From CAYFRC01 sp050946115 (GTDB lineage Bacteria; Bacillota; Clostridia; Christensenellales; Aristaeellaceae), in contig JBMNUF010000012.1 of assembly GCA_050946115.1 (NCBI GenBank), positions 1 to 57,161 of the forward strand: DNA of 57,161 bases, given 5' to 3'. Below are positions 33,570 to 42,916 of this stretch, in pieces. The number at the start of each line of letters is the position of its first letter. The first letter of the stretch is position 1. A program made the translations under genes and the position numbers. The notes beneath the pieces are model-generated. The model had not been told where the DNA came from. It saw only the letters and a list, made by a program, of their open reading frames with translations, and did not search any database.

Positions 33570-36563
33570 TTGGCTTTGAAGAAAAAGCGGCCTGCCGCGT
33601 TCGGTAGCTTTGTATGGATTCCCCTTGCCGTGCTCGCGGTGGTTGCGGCGTTTTTTCTGCAGAACAGCATGGGAACGGTACCGACATCGTCAAAAAGCGC
33701 GGAAACCGAGATCTCGGAGATCAATAACAGCGGCGGTGTTCGCATCAGCGAGTGCATGGCCTCCAACAGGTCTGCCCTGGCGGACGAAAAGGGCAACTAC
33801 ACCGACTGGGTGGAGCTGTACAATTCCTCATCGAAGGATATCGACCTCACCGGCTGGATGCTGACGGACCGCATGGACAGGGGTCTCGTGTTCACCTTTC
33901 CCCAGACGACGCTCAAAAGCAGGCAGTTTCTGATCGTCTTTTGTTCGGGAAGATACGAACATACGCCGGGCTACGCCTATCACGCCCCGTTCAAGCTCTC
34001 TGCATCGGGCGATGCCGTGATCCTCATGAATCCGGCGGGCACGGTCGTCGAATCCGTCACCACGCCCAAGATGACGACGAACCAGTCCTACGCCCGGATC
34101 GGCGATACGGGCGCGTTTGCCCTGACGGACGAATACACGCCCGGCATGCACAACACGAGCGAGAACCATCAAGCGATTTCGGGCGGCGGCGGGCAGAGCG
34201 ACAGCCCCGTCGAGCTCTCCGAGATGATGGCGGAAAATGCGACCTACGCAAAGACCGCGGACGGCATGTTTTGCGACTGGATCGAAATACACAACACCTC
34301 CGGCGAAGCGGTGAACCTTTCGGGCTACGGATTGTCCGACAACGAGCGCAACATCTTCAAGTGGCGCTTCCCGGATGTGACCATAGAGCCCCACGGATAT
34401 CTCCTCATCTACTGCTCCGGCGAAAGCCGCACGGACGGGGAACTGCACGCCTCCTTTAAGCTCAACGGCGAGGGGGAGACGGTGATCCTCACGGACGCTT
34501 CCGGCGCGGTCGTGGACAGAACGCAATACGAGCTTTTGAAGACGGACGTCTCCTGGTCGAAAAAGGACGGCGCGTGGACGAAGGAACAGGCGCCGTCCCC
34601 CGGCGCTCCGAACGACGCATCCGGCGCTGCGCAGGCGGAAAAGACCCTGCGCAACGCCAATACGACGGGGCTGTTTCTGTGGGAGGCGGTCTCCTCGGGC
34701 CACGTCAAAAACAGCAGCAAGGCCGGCGTCGATTTTGTAGAGCTGTACAATTCCACGGATCGCACCATCGACCTGTCGGGCTTCGGCCTTTCAGACGACC
34801 CGACGCAGCCGCGCAAGTGGCAGTTCCCGCAGGGCGCGAAGATCGATGCGGGCGCGTTTTTGGCGATCGGCTGCAACGGCGCGGACAAATACAGCGTAAA
34901 AAAGCAGCAGTACCGAACCAATTTCCGCATATCCTTTTCGGGGCAGGAGACGATTACCCTTTCCGCGCCCGACGGCGCGCTCATCGACCGCATCCCCATG
35001 ATGGGGCAGCGGGGCGGCGTGAGCTTCGGTCGCGTGGCAGGGCGGGACGGTTTTTTTTATTTTGAGAAGCAAACGGCGGGCGCGGAAAACTCCGATACGT
35101 ATTATGCGGCGCTGTGCCCCGATGTTTCGTTTGACACCTTGGGCGGCATCTACGACGAGGGCACGCAGCTTTTCGTGTCCCTGTCCGCGCCCTCCGGCAC
35201 GATTCGCTATACAACGGACTGCTCGGAGCCGAATGCGGCTTCACCCGCCTATACGGAGCCGATTTCGATTACGGGGACCACGATCCTTCGCGCCGCGACG
35301 TTTGCGGACGGGCATATGCCGTCCCTGGTCGGAACGCAATCGTACCTGATGGGCACGCATCACACGCTGCCCGTCCTCTCCGTCGTGAGCGACCCGAAGT
35401 TCTTGTTCGATGAGGACATCGGCATCTACGTTAAGGGCAAGGGTACGAGCCTGACGACCTATAACTATTGGCGCGACTGGGAGCGCGCGGCGAACGCGGA
35501 GTATTTCCGAAGCGGGGAGACGGTCTTTTCGCAGGGCATCGGCATGCGCCTGCAGGGCCAGTACTCGCGCCAGCGCGGGCAAAAGGGGTTTAAGCTCATC
35601 GCGCGCAACGCCTACGGCAAGCGGACGATCGAGGGCAAGCTCTACCCCAACAGGGACTTTACGGTGTTCGACAGCATAACGCTTCGGGCGTCAGGGCAGG
35701 ACAGCGACAAGCTCCGCTTCCGCGACGCGCTGATGACCTCGCTTTCGCAGTACACGGATTCGAAACCCCTCTATCAGGACGTGCAGCCGGTGATCGTATA
35801 TCTCAACGGCGAATACTGGGGGCATTACAACCTGCGCGAGCGCACGAACGCCGATTTTGTGGCGCGGCACATGGGCTGGGAGGACAAGAACAAGATCGAC
35901 TTTGTCAAGGCGAACAGAAACACGCTGCAGGGCTCGGACGATTCGTACAGAGAGCTCACCGCGTGGGTCAAAAAGAACGGCGCGGATACGGACGCAAAGA
36001 TCGAGCACATCGATTCGATCATCGATATCGACAATTATCTGGACTACGTCGCCGTGCAGATGTTCACCGGCAATACCGACCTTCTGAACGTCAAGCGATA
36101 CCGAAGCACGCAGGGCGACAACCGCTGGCGCTGGATTCTCTTTGATATGGATACGTCCTTCGTGTATGACGATACGAACTCCTACCGCCGCTGGCTGAAC
36201 GAGACCGGCGCGGGTTCGGGCAACAAATACGACAACACCATCTTCCGCGCGCTCATGAAAAACGGCGCGGTTAGGGAGAAATTCTTCCGCAAGCTCAACA
36301 GATACATGTCCACCGACTGGACGGCGGACAAAATCAACGCCAGGGTCGACGAATGGGTCGAGGTACTGATGCCCGAGATGCCGCAGCAGTTTGAAAAGTG
36401 GGGCGGCTCGATGAAAAAGTGGAAGGCGCAGATCGACCTCTTCAAAAAGCGCGTTTCGATAAGGCATGCGCTGTTCCTCGGGCACATCAGCGGCAAGACC
36501 GGCATGGGGAAAGAGGCAATGCGCGAATATTTCGCGGAGCTCATGGAGCTTTTGGGCATATAG
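33570..36563 (+). CDS. Membrane-anchored protein with three LTD domains and a CotH kinase domain
   Basis: 997 residues from a TTG start (GGAGGT upstream). A membrane helix at 12-31 acts as signal anchor. Then three lamin-tail domains (about 55-170, 213-325, 367-480; each with the D-W/F-x-E-L/I-Y/H-N core such as DWVELYNSS), a chitobiase-type Ig domain (518-590, GTIRYTTD...SEP) and a CotH kinase-like domain (about 600-990; GQYSRQRGQKGFKL, YLNGEYWGHYNLRER, WRWILFDMDTSF). CotH of Bacillus phosphorylates spore-coat proteins; exported relatives are uncharacterised. The kinase should face outside. First gene of the operon with VTC and DUF4956 genes. Confidence 0.9.
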   Translation: MALKKKRPAAFGSFVWIPLAVLAVVAAFFLQNSMGTVPTSSKSAETEISEINNSGGVRISECMASNRSALADEKGNYTDWVELYNSSSKDIDLTGWMLTDRMDRGLVFTFPQTTLKSRQFLIVFCSGRYEHTPGYAYHAPFKLSASGDAVILMNPAGTVVESVTTPKMTTNQSYARIGDTGAFALTDEYTPGMHNTSENHQAISGGGGQSDSPVELSEMMAENATYAKTADGMFCDWIEIHNTSGEAVNLSGYGLSDNERNIFKWRFPDVTIEPHGYLLIYCSGESRTDGELHASFKLNGEGETVILTDASGAVVDRTQYELLKTDVSWSKKDGAWTKEQAPSPGAPNDASGAAQAEKTLRNANTTGLFLWEAVSSGHVKNSSKAGVDFVELYNSTDRTIDLSGFGLSDDPTQPRKWQFPQGAKIDAGAFLAIGCNGADKYSVKKQQYRTNFRISFSGQETITLSAPDGALIDRIPMMGQRGGVSFGRVAGRDGFFYFEKQTAGAENSDTYYAALCPDVSFDTLGGIYDEGTQLFVSLSAPSGTIRYTTDCSEPNAASPAYTEPISITGTTILRAATFADGHMPSLVGTQSYLMGTHHTLPVLSVVSDPKFLFDEDIGIYVKGKGTSLTTYNYWRDWERAANAEYFRSGETVFSQGIGMRLQGQYSRQRGQKGFKLIARNAYGKRTIEGKLYPNRDFTVFDSITLRASGQDSDKLRFRDALMTSLSQYTDSKPLYQDVQPVIVYLNGEYWGHYNLRERTNADFVARHMGWEDKNKIDFVKANRNTLQGSDDSYRELTAWVKKNGADTDAKIEHIDSIIDIDNYLDYVAVQMFTGNTDLLNVKRYRSTQGDNRWRWILFDMDTSFVYDDTNSYRRWLNETGAGSGNKYDNTIFRALMKNGAVREKFFRKLNRYMSTDWTADKINARVDEWVEVLMPEMPQQFEKWGGSMKKWKAQIDLFKKRVSIRHALFLGHISGKTGMGKEAMREYFAELMELLGI

Positions 36564-36586
36564 AATTCGACAAAGGGGAGTGCGCA

Positions 36587-37279
36587 TTGGACAGGGCGTT
36601 TCAGGGGCGGCACGAAATCAAATTTCTGCTTTCCGATTTCGCGGCCGCCGCGCTATCGGAGAGGCTTGCAGGCGTTTTGCAGCGGGACGAGCACGCGGAC
36701 AGAAACGGCGAATACGGCGTTCGCAGCGTGTATTTCGACGATTTGGCGGATTCAGCGCTCTACGACAAGATCGACGGCGTCAAGGACCGCGAAAAATACC
36801 GCATACGCATCTACAACGGGCGCGACGATGTGATTTATCTGGAACGCAAGCAAAAGAGGGGCGATATCATCGCGAAACAGTCCGTGCCGCTGTCGCGCCG
36901 CGCGGCGGAGCGCCTTTTGCAGGGGGATTTGTCGCCGCTTTGCTCGATGAAGTCGCCCGTCGCGAAGAATTTCTACGCGCACATGCGCAGCGCCTGCATG
37001 GCGCCGCGCGTGATCGTCGAGTACGACAGGGAGGCGTTCTGGCACCCCGCGGAACACACGCGCGTGACGTTTGACAGGCGCATCGCCACGGGGATGTACG
37101 AGACGAATCTCTTCGAAGAAAACTTTCCGCGCGTTACGGTGCTCCCGCCGTTCACACAGGTGATGGAGGTCAAATACGACAACTACCTTCCCGATATCAT
37201 CATGCCGCTTCTGTCTGCGGTGCGCGCGGACAGGATGGCGATTTCCAAATACACGCTTTGCAGAATGCACGAACTTTGA
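36587..37279 (+). CDS. VTC-domain (polyphosphate polymerase-like) protein
   Basis: 230 residues of a VTC tunnel-fold domain: FQGRHEIKFLLS at the N-terminus, basic strand DREKYRIRIYNG, YLERKQKRGDIIAKQ, and acidic metal-site candidates in VMEVKYDNYLP near the C-terminus. In yeast this domain makes polyphosphate from ATP; bacterial members beside DUF4956 and CotH genes have no proven product. It has no membrane segment. Start is TTG at 36587 with GGGGAG upstream, 23 bases after the CotH gene. Confidence 0.85.
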   Translation: MDRAFQGRHEIKFLLSDFAAAALSERLAGVLQRDEHADRNGEYGVRSVYFDDLADSALYDKIDGVKDREKYRIRIYNGRDDVIYLERKQKRGDIIAKQSVPLSRRAAERLLQGDLSPLCSMKSPVAKNFYAHMRSACMAPRVIVEYDREAFWHPAEHTRVTFDRRIATGMYETNLFEENFPRVTVLPPFTQVMEVKYDNYLPDIIMPLLSAVRADRMAISKYTLCRMHEL

Positions 37280-37304
37280 TAAACATTGCGAGGAGGATTA
37301 CCCC

Positions 37305-37961
37305 ATGAACAAACTCGACTTTTCCAATATGTCCGTTACGGTGGCGTCCGCGCCGACGGTCCTGATGATGACGCTGCTCGCGTTCGGCGTGGGCATATTC
37401 ATCTATTGGGTGTACCGCATGAACTATCGCGGCGTGATGTACAGCGCGAGTTTTGGCATGACGCTCATCTTGATGACGCTCATCACCGCGCCCGTCGTCA
37501 TGTGTATCCGCGAATCCGTCGCGCTCTCGATGGGCATGGTCGGCGCACTTTCGATCGTTCGGTTCCGCACGGCGGTAAAGGACCCGCTCGACACGGCATA
37601 TATGTTCTGGGCGCTCACGATGGGCATCCTCTTGGGTGCGGGGCAGTACTTCCTGGCGATCCTGGCGGCGGTTTTGATCGCGGCGGGCATCTTCCTGATG
37701 GCGCGCTTCGGCTTTCGCGGCGCGGACTGCTATCTCTTGGTCGTTCGCGCGGAGCGCGGCGCGGAGCGCGATGTCGCGCGCGCGCTGACGTCCAAAGCCG
37801 TAAGGAAACAGCGCCTCAAGAGCCAGACCGCGCAGGCGCAGCGGTTTGAGATGGTCTACGAGATACGAACCGAAAAGGGCGATCAACTCCTCGCCAATTT
37901 GAATTCCATAGACGGCATGATCGAAGCGACCTTGGTCTCCTATCAGGGCGAGACGACGTGA
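37305..37961 (+). CDS. DUF4956 membrane protein
   Basis: 218 residues. Three or four membrane segments (about 16-37, 47-68, 98-130 with a break) are followed by a cytoplasmic alpha/beta domain of about 80 residues. The motif SMGMVGALSIVRFRTAVKDP between helices is the DUF4956 hallmark. GAGGAGG lies before the ATG. Nearly always found next to VTC-domain genes; it may be the export or membrane partner of that enzyme, which is inference. Confidence 0.87.
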   Translation: MNKLDFSNMSVTVASAPTVLMMTLLAFGVGIFIYWVYRMNYRGVMYSASFGMTLILMTLITAPVVMCIRESVALSMGMVGALSIVRFRTAVKDPLDTAYMFWALTMGILLGAGQYFLAILAAVLIAAGIFLMARFGFRGADCYLLVVRAERGAERDVARALTSKAVRKQRLKSQTAQAQRFEMVYEIRTEKGDQLLANLNSIDGMIEATLVSYQGETT

Positions 37962-37968
37962 GGCGGAC

Positions 37969-39216
37969 ATGAAACCGTTCTTCTACACACTTTTGGAGCC
38001 GACGATGCTCCTTTTCGCGGCGATATTGCTGCTCTTGATCGCCGTCGCGCTCCTCGCGCGCCGCGCGTTTCTGCGCGAAGGAAAGCTCTTGGAGCGCCTC
38101 GAAAGGGCGGAGAGCGCCTTCGGGCAGCAGCTCGTGCAGGCGCAGCAGGTGCAGCGCGATCTGGACGCGCGGGGCCGAAGGGAACAGACCGAAAACATCG
38201 AGTCCGTCCTGTCGGCGATTTCGCGCGCGCTGTCCGAGACGGCGCGCTCGCAGCAGGGTCAGTTGGATAAGTTCGCCGTGGACATCGCGCGCCTTTCGCA
38301 GAACGTGGACGAAATCGCAAGCGTTCAGGCGCAGACGGGGGACACGCTCTCCTCCATCCGCGAATCGGTGTCGAACGCGGACGCGCTTTCGGAATTGCGC
38401 CTGCAGATCGACACCCTCGCGGATTCTCTCAAGAACATGGAGAGGCTCGAAACGGGCATGGCGGATCTGCGCAGGACGCTGCACGGCGGCGCGCGCAGCC
38501 GCGGCATGATCGGCGAAATGCAGCTGGGAGCGCTGCTCGAGCAGGTACTCTCGCCCGGGCAGTACGAAAAGGACGCCGAGATTTCCGGCGGCGGGGAAGT
38601 GTGCGACTACGCGCTGTGCCTCCCCGCGGGCGGGCGCGCAATGACGCTTTTGCCCATCGAGGCGTATTTCCCGCAGGAGGCGTATGAGCGGCTGCTCGAC
38701 GCGCTCGACGAGGGGGACACACTCGCCGCGGAGGAGGCGGGGGACGAGCTCGAGCGGAGCCTTCTTCGCGAGGTGGAGCGCATCGAAAGGCTGTTTATCG
38801 CTCCGCCCAAGACCACGCCGTTTGCGGTATTGTTTTTGCCGAGCGAGGGGCTGTACGCCGAAGCGCTCAGAAGGACGGCGCTTGCGGAGGCGCTCAGCAG
38901 GCGTCACCGCGTGACGCTCGCGGGGCCCACGACGCTGCACGCGCTTCTGAGCAGCATCCGCATGGGCTTTCAGGCGCTGCGCGCCGAGAGTGAAAAGGAC
39001 GAGGTGCTCTCCGGTGTGCGCAGCGAAGTTTCGGCCTTTGCGGAGGCGCTCACCAAGACGCAAAAGCGCCTGCGGCAGGCATCGGAGACCATCGAGGACG
39101 CGGCGAAAAAATCGCGCTCCATCGAAAAGCGGCTGAAGGCATCGAAGACGCCGCTGCTCCCCGCCGAAAGGGACATAGACGAAGACGATTATTACGAGGG
39201 CGGCGATTGGGACTGA
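37969..39216 (+). CDS. RmuC-family protein with degenerate nuclease site
   Basis: 415 residues: N-terminal membrane helix (14-31), long coiled coil (35-150), an RmuC domain (about 170-350, with MIGEMQLGALLEQVL and FLPSEGLYAEALR), and a second coiled coil with acidic tail. RmuC proteins carry a PD-(D/E)xK nuclease fold and are linked to DNA rearrangement control. Here the usual IDxKFP strand reads LPIEAYFP, losing the catalytic Lys (to Tyr). The gene begins 7 bases after DUF4956, so it belongs to that operon. A membrane scaffold role is more likely than DNA cutting. Confidence 0.85.
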   Translation: MKPFFYTLLEPTMLLFAAILLLLIAVALLARRAFLREGKLLERLERAESAFGQQLVQAQQVQRDLDARGRREQTENIESVLSAISRALSETARSQQGQLDKFAVDIARLSQNVDEIASVQAQTGDTLSSIRESVSNADALSELRLQIDTLADSLKNMERLETGMADLRRTLHGGARSRGMIGEMQLGALLEQVLSPGQYEKDAEISGGGEVCDYALCLPAGGRAMTLLPIEAYFPQEAYERLLDALDEGDTLAAEEAGDELERSLLREVERIERLFIAPPKTTPFAVLFLPSEGLYAEALRRTALAEALSRRHRVTLAGPTTLHALLSSIRMGFQALRAESEKDEVLSGVRSEVSAFAEALTKTQKRLRQASETIEDAAKKSRSIEKRLKASKTPLLPAERDIDEDDYYEGGDWD

Positions 39217-39274
39217 ATCGCGGGGGAAAACATATGCATTACGGTGAGGTGTTTGAATCTTAACGGAGCTATAG

Positions 39275-39303
39275 TGGAAAGAAACCCTGCAAAATGCTAT
39301 AAT
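39275..39303 (+). promoter_or_regulatory. guaB promoter
   Basis: TGGAAA (39275-39280), 17 bases, TATAAT (39298-39303). No purine riboswitch is seen in the short leader. Confidence 0.65.
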
Positions 39304-39340
39304 TCCCGAAAGAAGAAAATCGAGATGGGAGGAAAACGCC

Positions 39341-40795
39341 ATGCTTGGGAATATCCGCGAAGGACTTACCTTTGACGATGTGCTGCTCGTGCCGCAGAAA
39401 AGTTCCGTCGTGCCTCGCGATGTGGATCTTTCGGTCGCACTCACGAAAGAGCTGCGCCTGAACATTCCGCTCGTGAGCGCGGCGATGGACACGGTTACGG
39501 ACGCAAGGCTCGCGATCGCCGTGGCGCGCGAGGGCGGACTGGGAATCATCCACAAGAACATGTCCATCGAAGAGCAGGCCGTGCAGGTGGACAAGGTAAA
39601 GCGTTCCGAAAGCGGCGTGATTACCGACCCGTTCTTTTTGAGCCCCGATCATCTGATTTCGGATGCGCTCGCGCTCATGGAGAAGTACCGCATTTCGGGC
39701 GTTCCGATCACCACGAACGGAAAACTCGTCGGCATCCTCACCAACCGCGATCTGCGCTTTGTGACGGACCACACCAGACCCATCCACGAATACATGACGA
39801 GCGTAAACCTCGTGACCGCGCCCGTCGGGACGACGCTGGACGATGCGAAGAAGATCTTCTCCATACACAAGGTCGAAAAGCTCCCGATCGTGGACGAGCA
39901 TTTCAACCTGCGCGGGCTCATCACCATCAAAGACATCATGAAGATGCAAAAATACCCGAATTCCGCGAAGGATTCGAGCGGAAGGCTGCTGTGCGGCGCG
40001 GCAGTAGGCGTGACGCACGACACGATGGAGCGCATCGCGGCGCTCGTCTCGGCGAAGGTGGACGTGATCGGCATCGACACGGCGCATGGGCATTCCGCGG
40101 GCGTCTTGCAGACGGTCGAAAAGATCAAGAGCGAATATCCCTCGCTCCCCTTAATCGCGGGCAACGTCGCTACCCGCGAAGCGACGCGTGACCTCATTTC
40201 CGCGGGTGCGGACGTGGTCAAGGTCGGCATCGGCCCCGGCTCCATCTGCACGACGCGCGTCGTCGCGGGCATCGGCGTGCCGCAGGTGACGGCGGTCTCC
40301 GACTGCGCGGAGGAGGCGGACAAGTTCTCGCGCACCATTATCTCCGACGGCGGCATCAAGTATTCCGGCGACATCACCAAGGCGATCGCGGCGGGCGCGT
40401 CGGCGGTCATGATCGGAAGCCTGTTCGCGGGCACGGACGAAAGCCCGGGCGCGATCGAAATCTATCAGGGGCGCTCGTTTAAGGTCTATCGCGGCATGGG
40501 CTCCCTCGCGGCGATGGAGCAGGGCAGCAAGGACCGCTATTTCCAGGAGGACGCGAAAAAGCTTGTCCCCGAGGGCGTGGAAGGCCGCGTGCCGTACAAG
40601 GGTATGCTTTCGGACACGATCTTCCAGCTGATGGGCGGCCTGCGCAGCGGCATGGGCTACTGCGGCGCGAAGGACATCGAAACGCTCCGCAAGACCGCGA
40701 AATTCATCCGTATCACCGGTGCGGGGCTGATCGAGAGCCACCCGCATGACATCAGCATCACCAAGGAAGCGCCGAACTACTCGGTAGGCGTTTAA
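39341..40795 (+). CDS. guaB: IMP dehydrogenase
   Basis: 484 residues, usual length. Catalyses NAD-dependent IMP to XMP, the committed step of GMP synthesis. A split TIM barrel begins GLTFDDVLLVPQKSSVVP. Two CBS domains lie at about 95-205 (LALMEKYRISGVPI, KIFSIHKVEKLPIVD). Catalytic C303 is in GPGSICTTR; the flap and monovalent-cation sites follow (MGSLAAMEQGSKDRYF). GGGAGG precedes the ATG. Own promoter and terminator, so monocistronic. Confidence 0.97.
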   Translation: MLGNIREGLTFDDVLLVPQKSSVVPRDVDLSVALTKELRLNIPLVSAAMDTVTDARLAIAVAREGGLGIIHKNMSIEEQAVQVDKVKRSESGVITDPFFLSPDHLISDALALMEKYRISGVPITTNGKLVGILTNRDLRFVTDHTRPIHEYMTSVNLVTAPVGTTLDDAKKIFSIHKVEKLPIVDEHFNLRGLITIKDIMKMQKYPNSAKDSSGRLLCGAAVGVTHDTMERIAALVSAKVDVIGIDTAHGHSAGVLQTVEKIKSEYPSLPLIAGNVATREATRDLISAGADVVKVGIGPGSICTTRVVAGIGVPQVTAVSDCAEEADKFSRTIISDGGIKYSGDITKAIAAGASAVMIGSLFAGTDESPGAIEIYQGRSFKVYRGMGSLAAMEQGSKDRYFQEDAKKLVPEGVEGRVPYKGMLSDTIFQLMGGLRSGMGYCGAKDIETLRKTAKFIRITGAGLIESHPHDISITKEAPNYSVGV

Positions 40796-40802
40796 TGCAT
40801 CG

Positions 40803-40839
40803 AGAGGCCGGCTATTTCTGTCGGCCTCTGTGTTTCTTT
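40803..40839 (+). terminator. guaB terminator
   Basis: AGAGGCCG (40803-40810) pairs with CGGCCTCT (40822-40829); the U-rich tail GTGTTTCTTT follows. Confidence 0.8.
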
Positions 40840-40860
40840 AATAATGAAGGGAGGTGTACC

Positions 40861-42849
40861 ATGAACATTCTGAAGAAGAGTCTGGCCCTCTTTCTGACCG
40901 TGCTGCTGGTCGCGCTGTCCGCATCGGCGGAGATTCCACTTGTGCAATCGGCAGGTGCGGAGGCAGCAGGTGCGCAGGATGCTTTGCGCGGCAACGCGAT
41001 GCAAAAGAAGCTCGTCGTGAAGATAACCCTCGACAAATCGAGAGTCACTCTCTACGAGGGTTACGAGCCTTGTGTACTCACGAAGACGCTTTCGCCTGCA
41101 AACCCCGACTGTTCGGATGTCAGGTGGATCAGCAGAAACAGGCGTGTCGCGACCGTTTCGCAGGACGGCGTGGTGACGCCCGTATCTCCCGGCACTGCGT
41201 GGATCGTATGCAGGGCCATGGACGGCAGCGGTACATACACGACCTGCAAGGTGACCGTAAAGCCCGTGAGGATTCGGAAGCTGACACGCTCCGCAACCAT
41301 TGGCATGACGGTCGGCGTAAACAACACGCAGAAACTGGACCTTACGACCTCGCCGCGCGGGCACGAAGACCGTGCAGAGTGGACGACCGCCAACCCGCGC
41401 GTCGCGACCGTCGCGCCGGACGGAACGGTCACGGCGCAAGGCTACGGAAGGACAAGAATCACGGCGAGGATCGGGAAAAGCGCGCGATCCTGTACCGTCA
41501 CAGTGAAAAGGCTGCCTGTCACCCGTGTGCGGCTCAACAGATCGTCTGCGACCCTATATATCGGGAACACGACGAGGCAGCTCACCCACTCGCTTTCGCC
41601 CCGCAACCCCGACAATCCCAATGTCGAATGGTACAGCAGGAACGAAAGCATAGCCACCGTTTCTTCCTCCGGGCTCGTGACGCCCGTATCGGTGGGCACG
41701 ACCTATGTCTATTGCAGGGCGCTCGACGGGAGCGGCAAAACCGCGCGCTGCAAGATCGTATCGAGGGCCATCCGCGTAAAGAGCGTGCAGCTTTCGGAGA
41801 AGAAGATTGCGCTCACCCTCGGGGAAGAGCACAGGCTCATACCGACCGTACTGCCCGAGAACGCATCGGACAAAAGCGTGACATGGGCATCGTCCGACGC
41901 GGGAATCGTCTCCGTGGACGAAAACGGCTTGCTCCGCGCAAATAAATACGGCACTGTAACGATCACCTGCACGACCGTCTCCGGAAAGAAGAAGGCGACA
42001 TGCACGGTGCAGTGCGGCGCGGTCTATCGCGCGCTGGTAGTGGGCGAGAGCGACTATGCGCACGGAAGTCAATACGACCTTCCGATCTGCGCCTTCGACG
42101 TGGAGCTCGTCCAAAAGGCGCTCGGCGCCTCCACATACGATTCCGTGCGATTCGAGAATGAAAATATCCGCAGCAAGAAGGACCTGACGGGCGCACAGCT
42201 GCTCGCACAGTTGGACGACATGGCGAATTGGGGCATCGCCGAAGGCGATGTCACGGTGTTCTACTATTCGGGCCACGGCAGCATCAACATCGATGGCGAA
42301 AGCTGCCTCGTCGGAACCGACTACGCGCCTATCCCCATGAGCGTGCTCAGGCAGAAGCTGGATAGGCTTCCGGGCACGGTCGTGATCCTGCTCGACAGCT
42401 GCTTCAGCGGCGGCATGATCGACGCACTGCCCAATGCAACCAAGGCATCGCCCGTATTGAAGACGGCGCTCTTTAACGCCTCCGTCGTGCAGACCTTTGC
42501 ATCCACCCCGGGGCGCAAGTCCGCTCCGTCTGCAATGAGCGGTTCGAAATACCAGGTCCTCACGGCATGCGGCGCGGACGAATTGAGCTATTGCGACGAC
42601 AGCAAGCTCAGCTTCGGCAGCTTCTTCACGCATTTCCTCACCAAGGGTGGAGGTTATTCCAACATCGAAGGCGGCGTGACGCGGCTGTTCGCAGATACCA
42701 ATGCGGACAGCGCGGTCACGATGAACGAGATGTTTGCCTATGCCAAGCCCGGCGTGCAGAACCTGCTTGCAAGCTACGGCAGCATGTATATCCAAACCGT
42801 CATGATGTACCCATCGAATAGCGAGTTCGTGCTGTTCGCGAGAAACTGA
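40861..42849 (+). CDS. Secreted protein with four Ig-like (BIG2) domains and a caspase-like peptidase
   Basis: 662 residues. Signal peptide MNILKKSLALFLTVLLVALSASA. Then four Big_2-type repeats (about 52-135, 138-217, 220-305, 308-388; each with a W-x-S/T ... VAT/V ... G pattern). The last 270 residues form a caspase-fold (C14) peptidase: H472 in YYSGHGS and C514 in LLDSCFSGG. Clan CD caspase-like enzymes of bacteria (orthocaspases) usually act inside; this one should be outside or wall-bound through its Ig repeats. There is no LPxTG motif. GGAGG sets the ATG at 40861. A terminator separates it from guaB, so its promoter is unclear. Confidence 0.87.
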   Translation: MNILKKSLALFLTVLLVALSASAEIPLVQSAGAEAAGAQDALRGNAMQKKLVVKITLDKSRVTLYEGYEPCVLTKTLSPANPDCSDVRWISRNRRVATVSQDGVVTPVSPGTAWIVCRAMDGSGTYTTCKVTVKPVRIRKLTRSATIGMTVGVNNTQKLDLTTSPRGHEDRAEWTTANPRVATVAPDGTVTAQGYGRTRITARIGKSARSCTVTVKRLPVTRVRLNRSSATLYIGNTTRQLTHSLSPRNPDNPNVEWYSRNESIATVSSSGLVTPVSVGTTYVYCRALDGSGKTARCKIVSRAIRVKSVQLSEKKIALTLGEEHRLIPTVLPENASDKSVTWASSDAGIVSVDENGLLRANKYGTVTITCTTVSGKKKATCTVQCGAVYRALVVGESDYAHGSQYDLPICAFDVELVQKALGASTYDSVRFENENIRSKKDLTGAQLLAQLDDMANWGIAEGDVTVFYYSGHGSINIDGESCLVGTDYAPIPMSVLRQKLDRLPGTVVILLDSCFSGGMIDALPNATKASPVLKTALFNASVVQTFASTPGRKSAPSAMSGSKYQVLTACGADELSYCDDSKLSFGSFFTHFLTKGGGYSNIEGGVTRLFADTNADSAVTMNEMFAYAKPGVQNLLASYGSMYIQTVMMYPSNSEFVLFARN

Positions 42850-42860
42850 CGGACAGAAGT

Positions 42861-42889
42861 CTCCTCCGGTTTTCGGCGGAGGCTTTTTT
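42861..42889 (+). terminator. Terminator after the Ig-caspase gene
   Basis: CCTCCG (42863-42868) pairs with CGGAGG (42877-42882), then CTTTTTT. Confidence 0.85.
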
Positions 42890-42916
42890 ATCGAAAGAAA
42901 CAAAGGGGGCGGTACC

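Noticed and set aside
39217..39340. Purine riboswitch upstream of guaB
   Set aside because: The leader after the promoter is only about 30 bases long, and no aptamer-like conserved bases are present.
37816..39594. 592-codon minus-strand frame opposite rmuC
   Set aside because: Composition is typical of an antisense frame and no domain is recognisable.
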